Below, piece after piece: positions 38,730 to 48,625 of a DNA stretch of 64,000 nucleotides. A model generated the notes under the pieces. It did not search any database. It saw only the letters and a program-made list of their open reading frames with translations, and was not told the DNA's origin. Position numbers and translations under genes: made by a program. This DNA is from Campylobacter concisus (lineage in GTDB: Bacteria; Campylobacterota; Campylobacteria; Campylobacterales; Campylobacteraceae), in contig NZ_CP012541.1 in the NCBI RefSeq assembly GCF_001298465.1, positions 496,001-560,000 of the forward strand, given 5' to 3'. Within the stretch, counting starts at the first letter, position 1. Every line of letters starts with the position of its first letter.

Positions 38730-39498
38730 ATGAGTAATGCCCTTCAAATAGGCGGACACAACATGGTCCTTTGTGTAAGAAGCGAGTTTTTAACCTTAAA
38801 GAAGACTGCAACAAGATATGAGCACAATGTTAGAGAGGCTAAGCATGCCTCTAAAATCGGATATCTTAGAGGTAACAGCCGAAATAATAGATACATAGTG
38901 CTTAGCGAATATAACGATAACGGCAATATGCGAGAGATCACAGCAGGAGATAAAGAATTTAGTGATAAGAAATATATAAAAGCACTTTTGAGAGAATATC
39001 ACGAAAAGATGAAAGCCGACTACGAAGCTCAAACTAAAATCTATAAAAACGGCAAGGCGGTAAAGAATCGTTGGCGAAACAATATGGTTGGGTTTTCCTA
39101 AGTGATCATAAGTTTCGGCACCGAGCGTCCAAAGACCCCAAAGAAGGACTAAATCAAACCGAAGTTAATTTTGTTAATGCTCAAGTTTCGCTTGACAGAG
39201 TTCTTAAATTTGCGAGATCGTACTGTGCAAAATATGGCGAAAGTGTTTATTGATTAGCGAACATAACGACGAAAAGACCAAGCATTATCAGCTTATTTTT
39301 ACGAACTACCAATTTGAAAACCATAAAAATCTTAGGTTTAACGGCAAAGGCGAGACGTTAAAATTTGACAGAAGTATGCAAGAAATGGGCGGAGCGGCAT
39401 TTGAAGGCATTGCTCTAAGGGGTGAGATCGGCAGTAAGGCAAGACATAAAAATCTAAAGCAAATACACCTAGACGAAAAAGAGTTTAACGACAAGTAA
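38730..39498 (+). pseudogene. Broken relaxase (Mob/Pre-type), N-terminal part
   Basis: Three overlapping frames read as one protein. Frame 1 (38730-39101) ends in WRNNMVGFS. Frame 2 (to 39253) continues with FLSDHKF and ends in YGESVY. Frame 3 (to 39498) continues with ISEHNDEKTKHYQLIF, which has the HxxxxxxxHxQ look of a plasmid mobilisation relaxase, and then MQEMGGAAFEG. Two frameshifts break it, near 39095 and 39248, and an IS element cuts it off at 39514. The C-terminal remainder appears at about 41312-41529. Relaxase identity is inferred from the pattern of motifs. Confidence 0.6.
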
Positions 39499-40239
39499 GA
39501 GCTAAAAAATTAAAGGCCCAATTAAACTTAAGCAGATTCTCTCTTATCAATTTTAATAGTTTTTGATATAAGTTTTCCTGTGTAGTTTTAGTATTATATC
39601 TAAATTCGCACTCTTTAAGATGAAGCAAGAAATTCTCTTTCTTAATGCCTTTAAATTTAGATAATCTATGCTTGGCATATCCCCAGAAGTTTTCTATGCC
39701 ATTGATATGATTTTTACCGTTTGCAAATTCATTCTTTGAATGCTTTACTCTATAATGAGCTTTAGCTCCGTAATCAACCAAGCCATCATAGGCCTTCCAA
39801 CAATCAGAGTAAATAACGCTCTCGTCCAGATCGCTAAATTCTGATAGTATGGGTATTAGTTCATTTGCAGAACAGTTTTTAACTATTTGGGTATAGACCT
39901 TACCGTCACGCTTTAACATTTCGAACACCGATGTTTTATTTGCCGCGTTTCTGCCTCTTTTCTCAAAGAGAGCGCAAGCGCAAGACCTCTTACTCCCTTA
40001 GCTCCAAAGTAGCTTTCGTCAATCTCTATCTCGCCTGAAAACTTAGATATCTTCTCACGCTCTTTAGACATAAGAATTCTTATTTCTCTAAAGATTTTAC
40101 ATAGGGTTGCTTCTGAAATTTTAGTTAAATTCGATATCTTTGATGCTTCTATATCTTCCGCGAAGTACTTTAGAATTTCTCTAAATTTCTTCTCTGAAAT
40201 TCGGGAACGGATTATATATTTGTTTTTCATCGAACTCAT
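39485..40239 (-). pseudogene. IS1595-family transposase, frameshifted
   Basis: The N-terminal frame (40239-39913) holds a helix-turn-helix and the first catalytic Asp in GEIEIDESYFGAKGVRG. The C-terminal frame (39928-39485) holds the second Asp in VIYSDCWKAYDGL and the ENFWGYAKHRLSKFKG segment. One frameshift in the GKRGRGAA-like linker splits them. The C-terminal frame also reads past the inverted repeat into flanking DNA before its stop at 39485, so the native stop has been lost or was supplied by the original target. Probably inactive unless frameshifting is programmed. Confidence 0.82.
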
Positions 40240-40283
40240 CGTAACTTAATGCTCCTTTGCGTGAGCTTAAGTTAAAGAGAGCC
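39515..40283 (-). mobile_element. IS1595-family insertion sequence
   Basis: Imperfect terminal inverted repeats of 19 bases, GGCCCAATTAAACTTAAGC (39515-39533) and its counterpart at 40265-40283, flank a minus-strand DDE transposase. The 769-base size suits the family. The word AAAAATTA occurs just outside both ends (39505-39512 and 40284-40291), offset by two bases on the left, so it may be a decayed 8-base target duplication. Confidence 0.8.
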
Positions 40284-40734
40284 AAAAATTATAAAGAAAA
40301 AATGCTGAAAGAACACACTCTTTTAGCAGTATTTTCTTTGCCTTCGGATGTCTTTCATCCCGGCTCTTCTTCAGTAGCGTGTTGTATGGTTTTTGAATTG
40401 GGTGTTAGGTATTCTTACACCCATAAAATATTTTTTGGATATTATAAAGATGATGCTTTTCAAAAAAGAAAAAAATTAGGTAGAGTAGAGAAGGCTGAGG
40501 GCTCGTGGGCTGAAACGGAGAAAGAATGGCTTAATCTTTATCGTAAAAAAAATTAAAAAGACGGAATCTCTGTTTTAAAAACAATAAATGCAAATGACGA
40601 ATGGTTGGCTGAAGCATATATGAAAACAAACTTATTCTAGTATATCAATAAAGAATTTTGAAAAAACCGTAAGAGAATATGCGTCTTTTGTCGTAAAATT
40701 AGGAAAAGCAAATCTGAGCAATACTGCACCTAAG
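40284..40734 (+). pseudogene. Remnant of an N6-adenine DNA methyltransferase (HsdM-type), C-terminal end
   Basis: The frame opening at the IS edge reads KNYKEKMLKEHTLLAVFSLP, VACCMVFELG and FFGYYKDDAFQKRKK, the C-terminal features of type I-like M subunits. It meets an in-frame TAA at 40554, continues as KDGISVLKTINANDEWLAEAYMKTN, stops at 40638, then after a frameshift reads FEKTVREYASFVVKLG. Both stops and the frameshift show decay. The SAM-binding and NPPF motifs are missing, removed at the IS edge. Confidence 0.75.
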
Positions 40735-41261
40735 ATGCAAAAAATAAATAAAAATTTAAATATTTCTAATTGGAAGTATTTTGAATTGGGAACTTTATTT
40801 AAAATTGAATCAACAAAAGGAAATAATACTAATAATTTAATAGAGGGGGGGCGAGACGTTGCGTATATAGCTGCAAAAAAAAGAATCAAACGGATACGAA
40901 TTTATGTGGTCGCTTAATGACAATAAAGAATACATTTCAAGGGGCAATTGTATTATTCATACAACTTGAGCAAGGAAGCGCAGGCTGCTCGCTGTATCAA
41001 GGATATGATTTTATCGGAATGAGTGGAAAGACTTTCTGTGGATACAGTGAACGCCTAAATAAATATAATGGATTGTTTTTAACCACTATATTAGACTTAA
41101 AAAGAAATAAATTTTCATACAGTAGAAGTTGGACAGGCGATAGGCTCCTAAAAACAAACATTTTGTTGCCAGCCATAAAAATAAACGAAACCGATTTTGA
41201 GCCAGATTGGGATTTTATGGAAAATTACATAAAAACACTAAAATTTGCGAACATTATTTAG
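40735..41261 (+). pseudogene. Remnant of a type I restriction specificity domain (HsdS-type)
   Basis: An ATG at 40735 opens ISNWKYFELGTLFKIESTKG, the usual start of a target-recognition domain. After frameshifts near 40880 and 40948 the rest reads VLFIQLEQGSAGCSLYQG, FIGMSGKTFCGYSERLNKYNGLFL, DRLLKTNILLPAI and DWDFMENYIKTLKF, the typical end of such a domain. Only one recognition domain is present. It follows the HsdM remnant in the order expected for an R-M locus. Confidence 0.72.
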
Positions 41262-41311
41262 ATTTAATAAAAAAATGAATTTGTGCGGATACTACATAAT
41301 GCCGAAAAATA

Positions 41312-41529
41312 TCGGAGCCGAAAGAAGAAGCAAAAGTTAAATACGAAATGATAGAAAATTTATAGGATAAGTTAGCTGTATTAGAAAACTTTAAAACGAA
41401 GGTTATTAATTTTATCTCAAAAATAAGCAATCTAATACCGAATTTTAGTAGGTTGCTAGATGACGAGCCTAGAGAAATAAAAAATGAGATAAAAGGCAAG
41501 ATGTATAGTAGGGATGAGATGGGGATATA
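41312..41529 (+). pseudogene. Possible C-terminal remnant of the relaxase
   Basis: One frame reads EPKEEAKVKYEMIENL, a TAG stop at 41363-41365, then DKLAVLENFKTKVINF, DDEPREIKNEIKGKM and YSRDEMGI before a TAA at 41527-41529. This is a charged coiled-coil tail of the kind that ends Mob-type relaxases, broken by one nonsense change. I infer it belongs to the relaxase start at 38730, with the IS and R-M remnants lying between the two parts. Confidence 0.45.
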
Positions 41530-41746
41530 AGCAAGTTATCGGCAGCAAGAAATCTTTAATAGATTGTTATAGAGTGGGTACCGGTAGGACAAATTTTATC
41601 AAAATGACTAATATGTGATTTTTGCTTTCAAAATACGATTTTAAAGGCAAATTTAGCCAAAAAAGGAATATTCTAAATTTACATATTACTTAAATAATTC
41701 TTAAAAAAATATACTAATCTTAAAACTAAATTTATATTTGCCGTTG

Positions 41747-41752
41747 TATAAT
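41747..41752 (+). promoter_or_regulatory. Probable -10 element for fdhF
   Basis: TATAAT lies 38 bases before the fdhF ATG in an AT-rich region with T-rich stretches upstream. No -35 is evident. Unlike the other formate genes, no TATGC-N7-GCATA palindrome is found in the 260 bases before fdhF. Confidence 0.45.
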
Positions 41753-41790
41753 AATCTCATAATTTTTAGTAATACCAGAAAGGAGCAAAA

Positions 41791-44034
41791 ATGGAAGAGA
41801 TCGTAAAGACCACCTGTCCATATTGCGGTACGGGCTGCGGCATCGATCTTATCGTGCGAAACGGTAGAATCGTAGATGCCAAACCTAGCAAAGACCACCA
41901 CGTAAACGACGGCGAGCTTTGCTTAAAAGGAATGTTCGGATGGGAGTTCGTAAACTCTCCTAAACGCTTAAGCCGACCGATGATGAGAAAGCTAAACGGC
42001 GTCTACGACAAGCACGGAGAGCTTGAAGAAGTGAGTTTTGAGGAGGTTTATGATTTCCTTGCGGATAAATTTAAATCCACCGTCGCAAAATACGGCCCAA
42101 GCTCGATCATGGGCTTTAGCTCTGCGCGCTCAAATAACGAAGATAACTACGTTTTCCAGAAATTTTTCCGCGCTCAGGGCAGCAACAACGTCGATCACTG
42201 CGCCCGTCTTTGACACGCTCCTACAGTGGCAGGTCTTGCCAGCACGCTAGGAAACGGAACGATGACGAACGATTTGGTCGAATTTGCGACTGACACGGAC
42301 GTATTTTTACTCATCGGTACCAACACAAGCGAGTGCCACCCGATCATCGCTATGCAGATGCAGCGCGGCCTTCAGCGCGGCGCAAAGATGATCGTCGTAG
42401 ATCCAAAGCGCACCGATATGGCTAAAAAAGCCGATATTTTCTTGCAAATCCCGATCGGAGCGAATATCAAAACGCTAAATACGATGATGCATGTCATAAT
42501 CGCCGAAAATTTGCAAGATAGCGAGTTTATCGAGAAGTACTCCGAGGGATTTGAATATCTAAAAGAAGCGGTTAAGGACTTTACGCCTGAGCGTTTCGAG
42601 CGAGAAACCGGTATAAAAAAAGAGCTCGTCATAGAGGCAGCTAGAATGTATGCTAAAGCAGGTGCGGCGGCGATTTGCTACACGATGGGTATCACTCAGT
42701 TTAGCGACGGCACGTCAAACGTCTTTTCACTATCAAATTTGGCCGTTTTAACGGGAAATTTAGGCAAAAAGGGTGCCGGCGTAAATCCTCTGCGCGGTCA
42801 AAACAACGTCCAAGGCGCATGCGACATGGGCGCGCTGCCTAACGTAATCCCGGCAGGCGCGGTAAATAGCCCTTATGCACAGGAGCAAGCGCGCAAAGTA
42901 TGGCACTTTGAGCTAAATCCGGTTCCGGGCTTTAAGCTAACGCAAGCGCCGGATAAAATGGATAGCGGCGAGCTAAAAGTCCTCTACGTCTACGGCGAAA
43001 ACCCCGTAATGAGCGACCCTTGGACCGAGCACTTCGCCCACGCCGTGCATCATCTAGACTGCTTTATAGTGCAGGATTTGTTTTTCACAGAGAGCGCGCA
43101 TAAGGCCGATGTGGTGCTACCTGCCGCGGGCTGGGGTGAAAAGGACGGAACCTTTATCAACACCTCTCGCCGCGTCCAACGCACGCGCAAGGCTAGTGAG
43201 CCCGTTAACGGCGTGGAGCCCGACTGGAAGGTCGTTTGCAACATCGCAAACCGCATGGGGCTAGAGGGGTTTGATTTTGCGAGCCCTGAACAAATTTGGA
43301 ACGAGCTAAGGGAGCTTATGCCTAAATTTTTCGGCGGTATCAGCTACTATAGACTAGGCAAGCTAGGCGGTATCAGCTGGCCATGCCCGGACGAGGAGCA
43401 TCCGGGTACGCCGGTGCTTTACGCAGATCACAAGTCCATGCTGCCTGGCGGCAAATTCCGCTTCGCGCCGGTACTTTACGTAGATGATAAAGAGGAGCGC
43501 GCAAAGGCTGAGGCTGAATTTAGAGCCAAGATGAATATCCCGGACGGCTACCCAGTCGGTAGCGGCGCGCTTAGTGAAGTGCCTGATGAGGTATATCCGT
43601 GCCTATTTACGACCGGACGCAAGGTCTATCACTACCACACCGGCACGATGACTAGAGAGTGTCCGGCTCTTGAATACGGTGCTGGCATCGAGGGCGCGCT
43701 CATAGAGGTGAGTCCCGATATCGCTCGCGAGAGGGAGCTAGAGGAGGGCTGCTACGCGCTCGTACAAAACAAACGCGGTCAGATCGCCGCCAAACTGCGA
43801 GTAAATCCGGATCTAAAAGAAGGCACGATATTTACGACCTTCCACTACAGCGAGGCCGACGGTAACGAGCTAGCAAACGCCGGCGATCCCGATCCGCTCT
43901 CAGGCATCACGCCGCTAAAGATGACGATAGCAAATATCAGGCGTCTAAGCGAAGAGGAATTTATCAAATTTAGAGAGCAAAACGAGATGTCGATGCACTC
44001 GGCAAATCCGTATTTATCGCCTGTTAGGGCTTAA
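41791..44034 (+). CDS. fdhF: Selenocysteine-containing formate dehydrogenase (FdhF-type, cytoplasmic)
   Basis: A 747-residue molybdopterin/tungstopterin oxidoreductase that oxidises formate to CO2. The N-terminal 4Fe-4S motif uses Cys9, Cys12, Cys16 and Cys44. The active-site residue is selenocysteine 141, encoded by the TGA at 42211-42213 in NVDHCARL-U-HAPTVAGL, matching Sec140 of E. coli FDH-H. It continues through NNVQGACDMGALPN and the C-terminal cofactor domain. Reading the TGA as a stop would split it in two, with the catalytic residue at the break. There is no Tat signal, so it is cytoplasmic. No hydrogenase or electron-transfer subunit lies beside it; a formate hydrogenlyase partner elsewhere in the genome is possible. 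A GAAAGGAG site precedes the ATG. Confidence 0.95.
42211..42241 (+). promoter_or_regulatory. UGA-Sec codon and SECIS hairpin of fdhF
   Basis: Right after the UGA, the bases 42227-42231 (TGGCA) pair with 42237-42241 (TGCCA) around the loop GGTCT. The loop begins 18 bases after the UGA. The same GGUCU apical loop is the SelB-binding element of E. coli fdhF, so this is a credible bacterial SECIS. Confidence 0.85.
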
Positions 44035-44038
44035 ATTT

Positions 44039-44059
44039 AGGGCGGGAGACCGCCCTTTT
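44039..44059 (+). terminator. fdhF terminator
   Basis: GGGCGG (44040-44045) and CCGCCC (44050-44055) form a GC-rich stem with a GAGA loop, followed by TTTT. It lies just after the fdhF stop. Confidence 0.85.
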
Positions 44060-44158
44060 CTACTTAAATTTTATCTACATATTGATTTCAAATTTATCCG
44101 CATTCAAATTTGACGAACTATCTATGTAAATTTAATGAAGCGAAAAGAAGCGTGAGTT

Positions 44159-44219
44159 AAATTTGACGCAGTCAAACCGCGTCAAATTTGATGAGATTGC
44201 TCGCCCCTGCAATCTCGTC
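44159..44219. repeat. Paired hairpins between the convergent fdhF and fdhB genes
   Basis: AAATTTGACGC (44159-44169) pairs perfectly with GCGTCAAATTT (44179-44189). A second stem of 11 bases with one G-U pair follows (44190-44200 with 44209-44219). They probably help end transcription of the minus-strand fdh operon, although the T run on the minus strand is not clean. Confidence 0.6.
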
Positions 44220-44235
44220 AAGAGCGAGCTAAATT

Positions 44236-44877
44236 TTAAGATTTTATTTTAAGCCTGTCGCCCGCGTAATAAGCAAGCTTCCAGGTCGGAGTTTGTTTTA
44301 GGTCTTTAAAGCCGTAGCCGCGAGCCTTGACTCTGTCGCCATAGATTTTTTCTATCATTGCGGATTCGCCTACTAGCAGCGCCTTTGTCGAGCACATCGC
44401 CGCACAAACCGGCACTTTGCCTTCGGAAATTCTATCCTGTCCGTACTCTTCACGCTCGGCTTCGCTATTGGTCGGTAGCGGACCGCCTGCGCACATCGTG
44501 CACTTATCCATCGAACCTTTGGCTCCAAACACTCCCTCGCGCGGAAACTGAGGCGCGCCGAACGGACACGCGTATAGACAGTATCCGCAGCCGATGCAGA
44601 TATCTTTGTCGTGTAGCACGACGCCGTCGGCTCTGATGTAAAAACAATCAACCGGGCAAACCAGCGAGCACGGAGCGTCCTCGCAGTGCATGCAAGCTAT
44701 CGAGGTTGATATTTCCTTACCTGGTACGCCTTCGTTTAGCGTAATGACGCGGCGACGGCGGATGCCAAGAGGCAGCTCGTGAGCCTCGTCGCAAGCTACC
44801 GCACAGCCGTTACAGTCGATGCATCTATCGTCGTCGCAGTAAAATTTAAGTCTATTGTTATCGTTAAATTCGCTCAT
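44236..44877 (-). CDS. fdhB: Formate dehydrogenase iron-sulfur subunit
   Basis: A 213-residue ferredoxin-type protein with four Cys clusters: CIDCNGCAVACDEA, CMHCEDAPCSLVCPVDC, CIGCGYCLYACPFGAP, and CTMC with a later CAAMC. Together they would hold four 4Fe-4S clusters that pass electrons from the catalytic subunit to a cytochrome b. It begins one base after the fdhA stop. In C. jejuni and Wolinella a cytochrome b gene (fdhC) follows fdhB; here the operon ends and fdhF converges from the other side, so the membrane anchor is absent from this locus. Confidence 0.94.
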   Translation of the reverse strand: MSEFNDNNRLKFYCDDDRCIDCNGCAVACDEAHELPLGIRRRRVITLNEGVPGKEISTSIACMHCEDAPCSLVCPVDCFYIRADGVVLHDKDICIGCGYCLYACPFGAPQFPREGVFGAKGSMDKCTMCAGGPLPTNSEAEREEYGQDRISEGKVPVCAAMCSTKALLVGESAMIEKIYGDRVKARGYGFKDLKQTPTWKLAYYAGDRLKIKS

Positions 44878-44878
44878 T

Positions 44879-47713
44879 TTACGCCTTTTCTATGCGGCAT
44901 AGACCGCTTTTGGTTTCAGGAATCTGAGTGTTTATATCATATCCGTAGTTAGTGACGGTATTTGCGCTCTCGCCTACCGCATAAGGCTTGGTGCCTTCCG
45001 GGAAATTACCAGTCATATCAACGCCTTGCATATAACCCGCATAATGAAACGGCATAAAGATGGTGTCGGGTTTAACGGACGGTACCACTCTGGCGCGCAC
45101 CTTAACCTTAGTGCCTTCAGGCGAATGAACCCAGATGAAATCCCAGTTTTTAATGCCGTGTTTAGCCGCAAGTTCAGGGTGGATATCCGCAAACATCTCA
45201 GGCGTCAAGCGGCTTAGATACATACTAGCTCTCGTCTCCATGCCCGCGCCGCTAAAATTTACGAGGCGAGCCGTCGTGAGGATAATAGGAAATTCTTTTG
45301 AGTAGTCCTTTGCTAGCTGGACGGATTTAAATTTCGTATCGACGCGGTTTTGAAGTTTCTTATCCTCAAAGCTCGGATACTTCTGCGCTAGATCAAATCT
45401 AGGCGTATGCAGCGGCTCTCTGTGAAGAGGAATTTGATCCGCAAAAGTCCAAACGATCGTCCTAGCTCGTGCGTTGCCGTACGGAGCGATGTTTTTCTCC
45501 ATGCATTTTTTAGCGATGATATTACTATCGTCATGTATCCAGCTGCCGCCTATTTTAGCCTTTTCATCTTCGGTTAGCGTGATGCCTAGCACCTTTTCGA
45601 TGTTATCTTTTTTGATCTCCGGATATCCGCCCTTGACAAACGAATCTACGGGCGCACTACCGTTTGCGGCTAATTGGCTAACTCCGTTATGCTCTAAGCC
45701 GAAGCGGTTTCTAAAACCCATACCGCCTTGCCTAACGGACTTGTTTATATCGTAAAGTATCGGGCTGCCCGGATGATCCTCTGTCCAGCACGGCCACGGC
45801 AAGCCGTAGTATTCGCCTTCGACTACGGTGCCCGGTTTTCCTAGACTTGTTTTTTCGTCAAATTTATCCCAGTTTTCTTGGTGCTTTTTGAGCCTTTCCG
45901 GAGTCCAGCCCGTCATGCCGATAGTTTTTATTATATTTGCAATCTCGCGCGTAGCGACCTCAGGCCACTCGATCTTACCTTCGGCGTCTCTGATCGTGCG
46001 CGTTAGCTCGTCATAGTAGCCTAGCCTTTTGGCAAGCTCGAATAAAATTTCGTGATCCGGCATACTCTCAAACAAAGGCTCTACGACCTGGCTTCTCCAC
46101 TGGCCGCTGCGGTTTGTCGCTACGACCGTACCGCTGGTTTCAAACTGCGTCGCCGCAGGCAGTATATAGACGTCGTCTTTTTTGTCAGTTATCACGCCGG
46201 CATCGTTTACGAAAGGATCTACCAGTACTAAAAGCTCAAGCGCATCTAGGCCTTCTTTTACTTTTACTTGTTGCGCGGTTGATGTGATACCGTTGCCGAT
46301 TACCACTAAGGCTTTTATACTGTCGCCGGCATTATCTACGGCTTCGTTGCCGTTTTTACCGTCAAGCACGCCCGCCCACCATTTTGATAGCGTAAATCCG
46401 GGCTTAAACATCATTTCAGGCTTAACGAAATTCTTTTGGAGCCATTCAAAATCGACCTTCCACATCTTAGCGAAGTATTTCCAGTTGGCTTCGTTTTTTG
46501 GATAGTACCCGGGTAGCTCGGTCGGCAAATTCGCCATATCCGTCGCGCCTTGAACGTTGTCGTGGCCGCGAAGGATGTTACAGCCGCCGCCGCTAACGCC
46601 CATATTTCCTAGCACTAGTTGCAGGATCGGAGCGATACGGGTATTTGAGCTGCCTATGGTGTGCTGAGTTAGACCCATCGCCCAAACGACCGATCCCGGG
46701 CGATTTTTAGCGTAAACTTCGGTTATCTCAAGAAGCGTCTCTTTTTTGATCCCGCAAACATCTGCTACGACTTCAGGTGTCCATTTGGCAGCCTCTTCGC
46801 GGATCAGATCCATACCGTAGACGCGGTCGTTTATAAATTCCTTATCTTCCCAGCCGTTTTGAAAGATGATATTCATCATGCCATACATAAAAGGTATATC
46901 CGTGCCGGTACGAATTTGAGCAAAATAATCAGCCTTAGCCGCAGTTCTCGTGTATCTTGGATCGACCACGATTAGCTTTGCGCCGTTATTTTCCTTCGCT
47001 TTTAGAAAATGTCTAAAGCCGACCGGGTGATTTACCGCCGGATTTGCGCCCACTATAAAGATAGACTTCGCGTTTTGGATATCTCCAAGATGATTTGTCA
47101 TAGCTCCGTAACCCCAAGTATTCGCCACACCGGCGACTGTAGAGCTGTGTCAAAGACGTGCTTGGTGATCTAGATTATTAGTCCCGAACATCGCTACGAA
47201 TTTGCTTATATAATAGCTTTGTTCGTTGCAATCTTTTGCAGAGCCTAGAAACATTACTTGCTCTGGATTTTTTTCGCGATACGCTTTTAGTTTGGTGCCG
47301 ATTTCATCAAGAGCCTCTTTGTAGCTGATGCGTTTCCATTTGCCGCCTACTTTTTTCATCGGGTATTTTACGCGGCAGTGAGAGCGCACCATATCGATGA
47401 CGTCGCTACCCTTACAGCAGTGGCCACCAGCGCTTACCGGGTGATCTTGAGCTACCTCTTGGCGTACCCAAACGCCGTTTTCTACCTCGGCGCGCACTCC
47501 GCATCCAACGGAGCAAACCGTACAAACGGTTTTTACGATTTTAGAGTTTGGAAACGGATTTGCCATTTCTTCTTTTGTGGCGCTTCTAGTTACGCCGCTA
47601 GCAGCCAGCCCGCTCATGCCGCCCGCTACGCCTGCTAGCGCGGCCATTTTTAAAAACGATCTTCGCCCGACTGCGTTTGAGTGGGGCATAAGACGTAAAT
47701 TTGCCTCAGACAT
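44879..47713 (-). CDS. fdhA: Selenocysteine-containing periplasmic formate dehydrogenase, catalytic subunit
   Basis: A 944-residue FdnG-type enzyme. The N-terminus has a twin-arginine signal (GRRSFLKMAAL, Arg17-Arg18), sending the folded enzyme to the periplasm. Cys64, Cys67, Cys71 and Cys99 or Cys100 bind a 4Fe-4S cluster in CTVCSVGCG...HCCKG. Residue 188 is selenocysteine, from the TGA at 47152-47150 in NLDHQARL-U-HSSTVAGVANTWG. The later NNVQGATDMANLP and the C-terminal molydopterin domain complete it. It oxidises formate and feeds electrons through FdhB. It has an AAAGGA start site and follows the genes for a Tat peptide and a TorD chaperone. Confidence 0.95.
47122..47152 (-). promoter_or_regulatory. 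UGA-Sec codon and SECIS hairpin of fdhA
   Basis: On the minus strand TCGCC and GGCGA (47136-47132 and 47126-47122) pair around the loop GGTGT, which starts 18 bases after the UGA. Position and shape match the fdhF element, with loop GGUGU instead of GGUCU. Confidence 0.82.
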
Positions 47714-47736
47714 ATTTATCCTTTCTTAAATTTTTA

Positions 47737-47913
47737 TTATTTTGCTTGTTCGTAGTATAGATCCCAGTTTTTGCTTCTTTTATAAAGCACTTCGGTCTTT
47801 TTGCTTTTGCCGTATTTTAGGTTTGACGCCACTGCCGTCGCTACTCCGGCCGTAGCCGCTACAGCTCCGACTAGCCCCGCCTTTTTTAAAAATTCTCGCC
47901 TATTTTTTTGCAT
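47737..47913 (-). CDS. Small twin-arginine protein of the formate dehydrogenase operon
   Basis: A 58-residue protein beginning MQKNRREFLKKAGLVG, a compact Tat-like signal (NRREFLK) followed by a short Ala/Gly-rich hydrophobic stretch and a basic tail with LYYEQAK at the end. It has GGAGG before its ATG and overlaps the TorD gene by 14 bases. Such tiny Tat proteins sit before fdhA in other epsilonproteobacteria (the C. jejuni homologue is also next to fdhA) and may be an accessory subunit or a targeting aid; the function is unknown. Confidence 0.85.
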   Translation of the reverse strand: MQKNRREFLKKAGLVGAVAATAGVATAVASNLKYGKSKKTEVLYKRSKNWDLYYEQAK

Positions 47914-48625
47914 TTTCTTCCTCCATAGCTTTTAGCTTTCTCACTCGGTTTTTTTGTCTTCTTATAGCCTCAGATCTTGAAACTCCGTCCAAAGTCTTTT
48001 TGTTTTCGCCGTGATTTATAGGACGCGGCGCGCTTAAAACTACGCGCTCGAACTCGATAAATCCTTGCAGTAGTACCGCGACGTCTTTGTAAATTTCGCT
48101 ACTTTCGTGATTAAAAAGACTCTTTATAAACTCATCGATGTTTGGATTTATGACCTCTTTAAAAAGCTGCTCCTCTAGCTCGCCGTATAGCTCACGCTCG
48201 CCCTCGCGCGCGATAAATTCGCTCATCAGCGCAAATACAAAGCCCACGTTGTCTTCGTTTTCTTTAAATTTAGCCTCGTCGCGTCTAAGATCGGTGCTGG
48301 CTAAAATTTTACGCACTTTCGCGCAAGCATGCCCGACCTCGTAGCCCTCGTCGTAGTACGACAGTGAGTTTCTAAGAGGGCTTGGCGGAGCGTGGAAAAT
48401 TTCATCGAATTCATCCACTAAATTTTGCGGATTTTTCTCGTCGAATTTTGCCTGTATGCGCATTATGGCAGCGGCCGATTCCTCGTTTAGAGCGTGCGCT
48501 GCGGCAAGGTCTAGTATCGCGTTTACGCCTGCAAATCTATCGGCGTCTTGGCTAAAAACGAAAAAACGCGAAAATAGCGAGTAGTAAAGCCCGCGTCCCG
48601 CCGCAAATTCGCCCTTGCTAGTCAT
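47900..48625 (-). CDS. TorD-family chaperone for formate dehydrogenase
   Basis: A 241-residue helical protein of the TorD/NarJ type. The N-terminal GRGLYYSLFSRFFVFSQDADRF segment and the LVDEFDEIFHAP segment match the conserved helices, and the C-terminus is a long basic tail (RRQKNRVRKLKAMEEENAKK). It heads the operon TorD-small Tat protein-fdhA-fdhB and probably proofreads the Tat signal of FdhA or aids cofactor insertion. A GGAAGG site precedes the ATG. Confidence 0.87.
   Translation of the reverse strand: MTSKGEFAAGRGLYYSLFSRFFVFSQDADRFAGVNAILDLAAAHALNEESAAAIMRIQAKFDEKNPQNLVDEFDEIFHAPPSPLRNSLSYYDEGYEVGHACAKVRKILASTDLRRDEAKFKENEDNVGFVFALMSEFIAREGERELYGELEEQLFKEVINPNIDEFIKSLFNHESSEIYKDVAVLLQGFIEFERVVLSAPRPINHGENKKTLDGVSRSEAIRRQKNRVRKLKAMEEENAKK

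Noticed and set aside
41791-44034. Two separate formate dehydrogenase fragments or a nonsense pseudogene
   Set aside because: The UGA falls exactly on the catalytic selenocysteine position, the frame and homology continue on both sides without a gap, and a SECIS hairpin follows.
44879-47713. fdhA as a gene broken by a stop codon
   Set aside because: Same reasoning: the single UGA is at the active-site residue and is followed by a SECIS-like hairpin in the expected position.
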